The notes beneath the pieces are model-generated. The model saw only the letters and a list, made by a program, of their open reading frames with translations. It had not been told where the DNA came from and made no database searches. Below are positions 55,957 to 64,000 of a stretch of 64,000 nucleotides of DNA, piece by piece. Source of the DNA: Angiostrongylus vasorum (Eukaryota; Nematoda; Chromadorea; Rhabditida; Metastrongylidae). The position numbers were made by a program, and so were the translations under genes. The stretch covers positions 434,001-498,000 of the forward strand of contig JADANN010000302.1 of the NCBI GenBank assembly GCA_018806985.1. The letters are read 5' to 3'. Position 1 is the stretch's first letter. Every line of letters begins with the position of its first letter.

Positions 55957-56243
55957 AGGGCGCATGTAGCGCAATGGTTTGACGTGCCCTGCAAAACACA
56001 CGGGATCGATTCCCGCGCCCCATGCTCACCAAGCCTTCCATCCTACTGGGGTCGGCAAATTAGTACCAGGTTTGTCTGGAAGGATAGCAGCACTGGCCTG
56101 ATAAATCGATAGGCCACCGCAAGTCATTGTAAAGGCCAGATATGGACTCAGTCACCTCCCACGATGCGTAACGAAGTCGGATGCATGGCGCATCCATCAG
56201 GAATTGATCAACGCCGAAAGCTTTATCCTTTATCCTTTTGAAA
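55957..56243 (+). repeat. SINE-A copy
   Basis: Head GGGCGCATGTAGCGCAATGG, box B GGGATCGATTCCCGCGCCC, body GGCAAATTAGTACCAGGTTT, tail CCTTTATCCTTTTG. One of the best preserved. Confidence 0.92.
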
Positions 56244-56444
56244 GGCAATACTACGCTTAAACTCTGGGAGCATAGGTAAGACTTCCCATAGTAGTTTTCC
56301 ATCCTTCGAAAGAAGCTGATACGTAGATATGAACGGAGTGAGGATGAATAATTGTTTGAAGAGTCAAATAAGCAACTACCTACAAGCAGACAAAGAACCT
56401 ACAAAGAATAAAAGTATAGTAGGGATGAGAGAAGGGAAAAGCAT

Positions 56445-56565
56445 GCGTCACCGTGGTGGGTGCAATGGGTAACACGTGAGCCCCCGGAAAGGGTAATCGC
56501 GGTTCGATCTGGCCTGGAGTCCAAGTTTCGCAAATACCTCAGCATCAAAGTGACTGTGTGTCAGA
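56445..56565 (+). repeat. Family D fragment
   Basis: CATGCGTCACCGTGGTGGGT, GTGAGCCCCCGGAAAGGGTA, CGGTTCGATCTGG, CAAGTTTCGCAAATACCTCAGC. Confidence 0.7.
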
Positions 56566-56634
56566 TCCTACGCAATCATGAAGAATAATAATATACAGTA
56601 AACAGACAGTTAACTTTGTATAGTTTCTAACGCT

Positions 56635-56850
56635 AATATATGGGAACTCCCTAGCTCGGCTATCTCCACGAGTGCAAGGAGAATCGACTCGACGGAAGAG
56701 AGCATGCTTAAGCGTAAGCGAAAACAACACCAGGAATGTTCGCATAGCCCCTTTGTTGACAATGAATCCAAGGGAATCGAATCGAGCGCAAGAAGTAATG
56801 GAAAATCAGGACAATAGATTTGGTGACCGATCATGTAAAATAAACAGTAA
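56635..56850 (+). repeat. SINE-C fragment
   Basis: CTAGCTCGGCTATCTCCACG, AGTGCAAGGAGAATCGACTC match 57830-57870 (CTAGCTATCTCCAAGACTGC, AAGGAGAATCGACTAGATC). The head is missing; the end includes GATCATGTAAAATAAAC. Confidence 0.65.
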
Positions 56851-56869
56851 GCAAAAAATATGATAGAAG

Positions 56870-57720
56870 ACAGCTTAATGGTCTCATCCATCATGAAAGA
56901 CATTGCTTCATGCAAGCCGGTTGCTCAGAATCATCTATTGACCAGCAACAGTTCAAAAAATCTGAAGCTTTTGTCCTATGTCAAGCAAAGATGCATTTAT
57001 ACTTCAGCCGCGATATCAATCAATAATTGGCTAGAAGAGACATCAAGAAGTCGTATTTTGCCCATTCTATGAGATGTCACACGTATTACAGCAGATAATT
57101 TTACAGCAACAGCAAAACCACCTCATTCTGGTTTTTGGAAGTTGTTTACTCCATTAAACACATCGATTAATAACAATATTTATTCTATTGACTAGTGCCC
57201 AAGATGACTCTAGTACCAAAATGTCCGTTACTTTGTGTGATTTCTATGGATCTATTTCTACAGTATGATGAACAGAGAGGAGAATATCTTGATGAGATCC
57301 AGAACTGCCTGAAACGCCCAAGTTTTGTTGCGAGGATCCTGAACAACTGCACCCTATAGCTAACCGCAATGTTTGTGTAATATGTACAGAAAGCCCGAAC
57401 GATCGATACCTATCCTTGACACAGATGCTGCTATAAGCATTCGATGGTAAGTGATATTGGGAAAACCTGTTGGAAAAGCACGAGATAAGGCAGCTGTTCA
57501 GGAAGACATTGGAGGTGATTGGGAGAACTGTCTGGCATAATGTGTTTCCAGAAAAACTCTAATCTTCATCGACCGGTTGTCCACATAGCGCATCTTTTCT
57601 TTTTATAATGATACACGATAAGACTGGTGGAAAACGTCAAATCTCTTTTAATTACTTATAGCAAAGACTCAAGATTTAGATTACCAGTATCTGAGAGATT
57701 ATATGGTAAATAGTGCGTGT
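56870..57720. other. Intergenic, nothing recognised
   Basis: No supported coding frame, RNA or repeat over 850 bp. Confidence 0.4.
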
Positions 57721-57721
57721 C

Positions 57722-58048
57722 TGGGTGAGGGATAACGCAATGGTTAGTGATGTCGTCGATCACGAAACAAAGGCGCTAGTTCGATCCCAGCCCCAACACT
57801 CTTTTCCAGTCTACGTGGGAACGCCTTAGCCTAGCTATCTCCAAGACTGCAAGGAGAATCGACTAGATCAGCATTCTACGACATTCGGAAAGTAGACGAA
57901 GTCCTCAAAGCAGCAACTGAAACAACACTCGAAATGTTCAAATACCTTTGTGAACTATGAATGCGAGGAAACGAACCGAATGCAAGAAGTGCTGGGATCT
58001 GCACATTAAATGTGATGACGGGTCATGTAAAATAAGATAAGGAATAAA
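57722..58048 (+). repeat. SINE-C copy
   Basis: Head GGGATAACGCAATGGTTAGT (box A), GCTAGTTCGATCCCAGCCCC (box B), CAGCATTCTACGACATTCGG, GAAGTGCTGGGATCTGCACA, TGATGACGGGTCATGTAAAA. Complete. Confidence 0.82.
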
Positions 58049-58309
58049 AATGTGTTTTCCATTGATAAGCTAACAAGAGGACGATGAAAAGGAATCTATT
58101 CGATTAACGTTTCCGCGCCTTCGCGTTCTCCGCAGCCAGATTGATTCGAGGCCATGTTCCAGAATCGTTCGCCCTCGTACTGTAGGTCTTCGTACTCGGG
58201 CAATTCGAATCTTCTTGATTGGAGCACCACTAGAGTGAAGAAGTAAACTCACTTGGTGGTGCCCTTCAATGCAGGACGGTTGTTGATAGATACACTGGTT
58301 GTTAGCCGA

Positions 58310-58800
58310 ACGAAGTCTTTAATCAACATTTTTCAAACCGACCGTCATTAAGCCTTGGTGTGGATAATCAGTAAATTTCTTTGCATTGTAAAGCCCGTGT
58401 AAGCCACGCAATCTAAAGAAATCTATTGACTATTCACCCCCGAGGTTAAATGACGGTCGGTTTAAAAAAACAGTATTGTTCTGATATTCGTTATGTGCTA
58501 GCTAACATGATAAAGAGTGCTTCTGATTGGATCGTCCGTTGAAAAACAAGTTCTTATCACCGAAAAAATCACCATTACCAACAACAACCGTCCAGTGTAA
58601 ACGAGCATCTCCTAGTGAGGTTGCCTTATTCGAGCGATACTCCATTGAAGTAGGGCCGGACTCGGCATGACGGCGAAGATACCACATCGACAGGAAGAAC
58701 GACTGTGGACCATCGAGTCCGATCTACGGCTCTGATGAAAACGAAGATGTCGAAACGTTAGCCAAGAAAAATTCTTTATCATCCCCATTTTAGATTATCA
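58310..58800 (+). repeat. Pseudo-LTR of second Penelope subfamily with hammerhead-like core
   Basis: ACCGACCGTCATTAAGCCTTGG (58340) and its inverse GAGGTTAAATGACGGTCGGT (58440) flank a short segment. At 58728-58763 GGCT-CTGATGA, a 13-nt spacer, GAAACGTT-AGCC form a hammerhead-like core with a perfect 4-bp stem I. Confidence 0.65.
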
Positions 58801-59031
58801 GTGAAAAAACGCATGTTCATTGGTGATACTGAGATAAAAGTAAGGTCGGTTTTTGAGATATAATGCAATCTGTACGAATTACGGTCATGTGAAAATACTT
58901 TAATTTCTTACTGTGACGTGATTTACTGAACTTATATTCTTTTATTCGTAAATATGCAAAGGAATTTGTGAGATACAGGTTAGCCTACTTGTAATCGTAC
59001 TGGTTCTTCGACAACGAGCGATAATTTTCTA

Positions 59032-60020
59032 TTCATTCATTCATTCATTCCATCCACTCAATTCATTCATTCATTCATTCATTCATTCATTCATTCATTC
59101 ATTCATTCATTCATTCATTCATTCATTCATTCATTCATTCATTCATTCATTCATTCATTCATTCATTCATTCATTCATTCATTCATTCATTCATTCATTC
59201 ATTCATTCATTCATTCATTCATTCATTCATTCATTCCATTCATTCATTCATTCATTCATTCATTCATTCATTCATTCATTCATTCATTCATTCATTCATT
59301 CATTCATTCATTCATTCATTCATTCATTCATTCATTCATTCATTCATTCATTCATTCATTCATTCATTCATTCATTCATTCATTCCATTCATTCATTCAT
59401 TCATCCATCCATCCATCCATTCATTCATTCATTCATTCATTCATTCATTCCATTCATTCATTCATTCATTCCATTCCATTCATTCATTCATTCATTCATT
59501 CATTCATTCATTCATTCATTCATTCATTCATTCATTCATTCATTCATTCCATTCATTCCATTCATTCATTCATTCATTCATTCATTCATTCATTCATTCA
59601 TTCATTCATTCATTCATTCATTCATTCATTCATTCCATTCATTCATTCATTCATTCATTCATTCATTCATTCATTCATTCATTCATTCATTCATTCATTC
59701 ATTCATTCATTCATTCATTCATTCATTCATTCATTCATTCATTCATTCATTCATTCATTCATTCATTCATTCATTCATTCATTCATTCATTCATTCATTC
59801 ATTCATTCATTCATTCATTCCATCCACTCCATTCATTCATTCATTCATTCATTCATTCATTCATTCATTCATTCATTCATTCATTCATTCATTCATTCAT
59901 TCATTCATTCATTCATTCATTCCATTCACTCCATTCATTCATTCATTCATTCATTCATTCATTCATTCACTCCATTCATTCATACCATTTCGATTTCATT
60001 CACTCATTCATTCATTCACT
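59032..60020. repeat. (ATTC)n microsatellite, about 1 kb
   Basis: Nearly continuous ATTC tetranucleotides over about 990 bp, with occasional CCATTC, CCACTC and ATCC variants that break the array into blocks. No spacers, so not a CRISPR-like array. Confidence 0.97.
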
Positions 60021-60024
60021 ATAT

Positions 60025-61238
60025 GTTAAGGATTTAAGTGCTTCACCAATTTTGAAAAGACTTTTTCTTATAGCCTGAAGGGTATGATTTCTGCAAAATA
60101 TTATTTTAATATTGGACTTGCTTAGAGTCAAACTTTTGAAAGAACCGAAAACCGAATGTAAAACATTCGAGAATTCGAACTGGTGAGCATTTCCGCGTCC
60201 TGTTGGACGCTGTCATATTTGAAGTAAGAACCTTGACGTAAAGAAAGTGAAAAAGAAAACTTTCGGCGACCTTTGAAAATCTGGATTTCATCCTAAAAAA
60301 ATAAGAGAACATGTATTCAGTAGGCAAGGTGAAATGGACATACATCAAGACTTACATTCCTTGATTTCTCCAAAATGCTGCGATCAGTTTTAGGTTTTAG
60401 TTCATGCTGGGAACCACGGAGGGCAATGAAGAGGAAGCCTATCTGATATCTCTTCACGGATACTCTTATAAGAGATGAGATATGCTACAATTATGCTACA
60501 TGCATGAAGGGAACCAGTTCGCCGCTTCGATTTTCTGAGCTTCTGAGTTGAAGGATATCTTTTCGATGTTTTTTTTCATTTCTCTATAAAAAAATATGTC
60601 GGCCACCTGAGGTGGAAAGTTGGACTTCTAATAGTTTATTCACCTCCGCTACTAGTAAGATGTTTCATTGTCAAGTGAGCAAAAGTACAGGAAAAAGCAC
60701 AACGTTTTTCGAGTGAAGCGTCTTTGATTATATCGACTTTAGCCGTACTGTTTTCAACGGTAATGTATAAGGGTCTGCCTTGAGAACTATAGATGGATGG
60801 TTGTGTATAACCGTCGTAGCAGATACGGTGCTCATTTGTTGGACGTCTCCTTCATCTCATGTCCTTCCGGTCACTGCAGTTTTTTGGTCAAATCGCCATG
60901 TATTTTAGTCTTAGAAGTACTCACATCCAAAAACCAAACTCACGGCCCCACGCAGAAATAGTTCTACGTGCATACGAAACATACAACCCAATACAGCGCA
61001 CCCACAGTAGTATCCGAGCCCCAGAAACCATTCAATTTTGATTCGCGTTCAATCATCTGTACAATACCTAGAGACGAGCCCGTGTATTCCCAAGATGAAC
61101 ATTTGTGGCTTGAAATCTCGAAAGAGACACTAGTCCACGAATAGTTGCCTATCGACGAATATTTGATTAACAAATTAGTAACATTGGTGCAACTTTTTGC
61201 CAACTTTTTTATTATTATTATTTTACTATTTCACACAG
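60025..61238. other. Intergenic, nothing recognised
   Basis: AT-rich sequence without a supported gene, RNA or known repeat. Confidence 0.4.
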
Positions 61239-61239
61239 G

Positions 61240-61508
61240 TACACGTGTGGCGCAGTGGTTGGAGGCGCCACTGCGACACATACGTGGAGTGGATCCCCGC
61301 ACCCATGGCCCACCAAGTCTTCCATCTCTCCGAGGTCGGCAAATTGGTCCAGACTAGTCTGAGAGGACTCATACATCGGTAGGCCACCGCGAGTCATTGT
61401 AAAGGCCAGATATGCATTCAATCACCTCCAACGATATTTAATGAAGTCGAATGCACGGCGCATCTCTCAGAGATTGATCAACGCCGAGAGCTTTATCCTT
61501 TATCCTTT
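61240..61508 (+). repeat. SINE-A copy
   Basis: Head ACACGTGTGGCGCAGTGGTT, GTGGATCCCCGCACCC (box B with one change), GGCAAATTGGTCCAGACTAG, ATATGCATTCAATCACCTCC, tail TTTATCCTTTATCCTTTATT. Confidence 0.92.
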
Positions 61509-61830
61509 ATTATTTTACATGAACCATCATCACATCTACTGTGCGGATCCCAGCACATCTTGCATTCTGTTCGTTTTCCTCGCTCTCATCGTCCGCAATG
61601 GTCTTTGGACATTTCGCGTGGTTTCGGGTGCTTTTACGGATTTCGCCTTTTCTCTGAGTGTCGTAGAATCTTGGTCGAGTTGAATATCCTTGCAATCTTG
61701 GAAATAGCCGAGCTTAGGTGCTCCCACGTGGACTGGAGGAGAGCGTTGCGGGCCGAGACCAAACTAGTGCCTTTGCTTCCTGATCGACGACGTCAATAAC
61801 CACTGCGCTATCTCCGCCTCGTTACCAATT
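61508..61830 (-). repeat. SINE-C copy
   Basis: Directly tail-to-tail with the SINE-A on its left. Plus strand: TTTTACATGAACCATCATCA, GTGCGGATCCCAGCACATC, AGTGTCGTAGAATCTTGG, and a head complement AACCACTGCGCTATCTCCGCC. Confidence 0.78.
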
Positions 61831-61894
61831 TTTGCGAAATAGATTTTTACTTTGAACTTCAGCCATACAAACATGGTGAAGGGTTCGAGGAAAT

Positions 61895-63440
61895 AAGTAT
61901 GCATGGTCAAGGCGGCGTGCCTGTAGCGACTTTGCTAATTACAGGACTACGACGGTCGCAACGCAATGGCCAAATAGTTAATGCATCCAGAAAAGGAACG
62001 AATAAAATAGTCCATAGATTTTATTCCGATCTTCTAAACAGCCAGTCCAATTGCCTCCATACCATCACGGAGGATGAATATGTTGTCGCAAGCGTTCTCC
62101 TGTCCCAAGTTCGATATTCTGGTCTTGTTGATGAGAACGAGAACAGCAGCTTGTCAGACCAGGAGGACTCGAACATCTGAAGAATCTGCCACGACTCCTC
62201 AGCATAATACTAGTTCAACTCTCCACACCTTACATATTAGCATGCTAGACATTCAAGAAAAAACAGCACGGCGTCGTTATTGCGCAAAAAACTTATCTAA
62301 ACAACATCAGCTACTAGCACCTAATCTTCGTGCTGTCTATCCTCTAAAAGCTCTTTTCCTGAGTCATTCGTAACAGGATTGACAGTAGATGAAAACCATC
62401 CATTCGGAAGGTGTTCGGAAGGTAGTTTAGCACGAAGGACTATATCCACACTATAGTGAATGTCAGTGAGATAAGAAAGGGTACGAGATGAACAAGATGT
62501 CACTTTGTCTCATTTCCATCGATTTAAAAAATGCGTCCGATTCGGATTAAGCAAGCAGATATGCAAGCTCTGGACAGCGAGGACAAGTACATGAAAAACT
62601 TTTCCTAGCTGTGTAGCAATTTTACCATTATTATTGCTCAGTTATAACCGAAAATGCTTACAACCACCTTCAGGGAAGAACTGGAATTAAGCTGCATGTG
62701 AGAATCGCCGGTGAGCAGATATACACCTTCATTTTGCTTATCGCTTTGTTCTTATAAGCAATGGTAAAGAAGAACGAATCCTGGCTGATTTTGACGGCGT
62801 TTATGAAAAAAAACTAATACTCTGCCTAACCTTTAAAAAACGAAACGGAGGCTTTTACGCAAAAAGGATTAGTTTCTGATGCTCCACTAACGTTCAAAGG
62901 AGCGAACATTTCTTAACGATTCAGTTATGTCGATGCGAGTATCGAAGCGAAAGTCACGAATAGTTGGCCCAAGAGCTGAACAGGGGGAAGCAAGCAGTTT
63001 TGAGAGCTTTCAAGGGGATCGAAGATGTAATGTTTGTGAGGACAAAGAACAAACTACTACGTGCCCACTACTAAATGGTATGGTCGTTTTTTTTTGCCTA
63101 TACGTACATCTCGGGAATCTGTAAGCTACATAAGCGGCATGAAGGACCGATCAGTGCTATCGAATGTGCTTTTTAGGAAGTAGTGCTATGAGCACCGCGT
63201 ACTACCCTAGCAGCAGTGAAAACGCCAAAAACCTATGATCACGAGTCATTAGCGGTGAGACCCAAAGAGAACAACAAGAAAACCACCGATTAAATGTTTA
63301 AGTTCACGAAGGCATGAAAAGAACTTAGAACTCTCCATGTCCTCCTCTAGTTGGCAGAACCTACTAAGCAACTTTGGTAGGCGACAGAGAGAAATAAAGA
63401 TTTTATTGACGCCCGCTCAAACTGCCTTCTTATCAACGCG
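61895..63440 (+). mobile_element. RTE-type LINE, decayed 3' part
   Basis: KIVHRFYSDLLNSQSNCL, ITEDEYVVASVLLSQVRYS, a frame-shifted LEHLKNL, a trace of the FIDLKKAFDS block near 62515 (CATCGATTTAAAAAATGCG), RIAGEQIYTFILLI (decayed FADD region), and the C-terminal end near 63400 (TTATTGACGCCCGCTCAAAC, equivalent to the YWRPL end of the 38.3 kb copy). Confidence 0.7.
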
Positions 63441-64000
63441 GAGGACAGAGATAATACGACTAAAGGAAGGGGCAATAGTGGTTATTCACTGAAACCGCAA
63501 ACGATGAGGAAAGGAAAGAGTCCGTGCCAAGCTAGTCCATCACATGCGTAAAATAACCAGATGGCTACCGCGTTCGAATAACTCATAGGTGCCAAACAGC
63601 ATGTCAACTTCGCAAAGTCCATCAGCACTGGAGGGTCAACGCAGACCTTCCATCATTTTCTCAATATCTTCCTAGTCTGGGCGCCGCACTAGCAACATCA
63701 TACATGATTCCTACACCCTTATAGCATGCCCACTTTTATTCTTAATTGACGACAATCTAGAAAAAAAATTACTCGGAATGTTACGAATAATCCTATGATC
63801 CAACAAGAGTTGACAACTGCTTGCGATAAAAATATGGGAGTACTGACACAGCTGACACAGTTGTAAGAAGACAAAATCGCTCAAAATCGAGAAAACAGCC
63901 TCAGAACACTCTTACACCGAACTCATCCGTCAGTCAGCAATGCGAGCAAGAGGGGTCAACAGCCCAGAGGTCGAGTTTCAAGTTTCACATGCGGTTAGCG
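63440..64000. other. Right end, nothing firmly recognised
   Basis: No supported gene or named repeat in the last 560 bp. Confidence 0.35.

Noticed and set aside
59032..60020. Possible CRISPR-like or satellite array
   Set aside because: Units are 4 bp with no spacers, in an animal genome; it is a microsatellite.
61240..61330. A functional tRNA gene
   Set aside because: Boxes A and B are present, but the arms do not fold into a cloverleaf with a normal anticodon loop, and the same head occurs in all SINE-A copies.

Overview
The window looks like nuclear DNA of a nematode, most likely a strongylid (hookworm-like, clade V) worm. The reasons are many short exons with TTTCAG-type acceptors, animal housekeeping genes, and decayed RTE and Penelope-like retroelements whose proteins resemble those I know from hookworm genomes. 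That species placement is inference; the animal origin is not in doubt.

Four host genes can be supported. (1) About 0.4-15.4 kb, minus strand: part of an extracellular protein gene with EGF and C-type lectin exons; both ends are missing. (2) 20027-23173, plus strand: a complete 7-exon gene for 3'(2'),5'-bisphosphate nucleotidase (BPNT1 type, 320 aa). (3) 23460-30719, minus strand: a complete 10-exon gene for the SOF1/DCAF13 WD40 ribosome-biogenesis factor (454 aa). It is tail-to-tail with BPNT1, the two stop codons being 286 bp apart. (4) 46895-54719, minus strand: a complete 16-exon gene for the mitochondrial propionyl-CoA carboxylase alpha subunit (733 aa), with presequence and biotin site. 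I joined the exons by hand; every junction keeps frame and the family's conserved order.

Most of the rest is transposable-element debris. I recognise at least six RTE-type LINE copies (best at 34.8-38.3 kb); Penelope-like elements with a YVDD reverse transcriptase and GIY-YIG nuclease (best at 38.3-40.7 kb); a tRNA-derived SINE with about 12 copies (SINE-A); a roughly 400 bp non-autonomous family whose 3' tail matches the RTE tail (family B); a tRNA-headed element about 330 bp long (SINE-C); and a foldback element carrying a tRNA-like core between terminal inverted repeats (family D). The pseudo-LTRs of the Penelope-like elements repeatedly carry a hammerhead-ribozyme-like core. Microsatellites include an AT tract at 16.1 kb and about 1 kb of ATTC repeats at 59.0-60.0 kb.

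The host genes do not form a pathway together. Sulfur-nucleotide turnover, ribosome assembly and propionate metabolism are unrelated housekeeping jobs. The most unusual things are the lectin cassette lying between two halves of an EGF domain, the recurrent hammerhead-like cores (some at the centre of large foldbacks inside introns), and the tail sharing between family B and the RTE.
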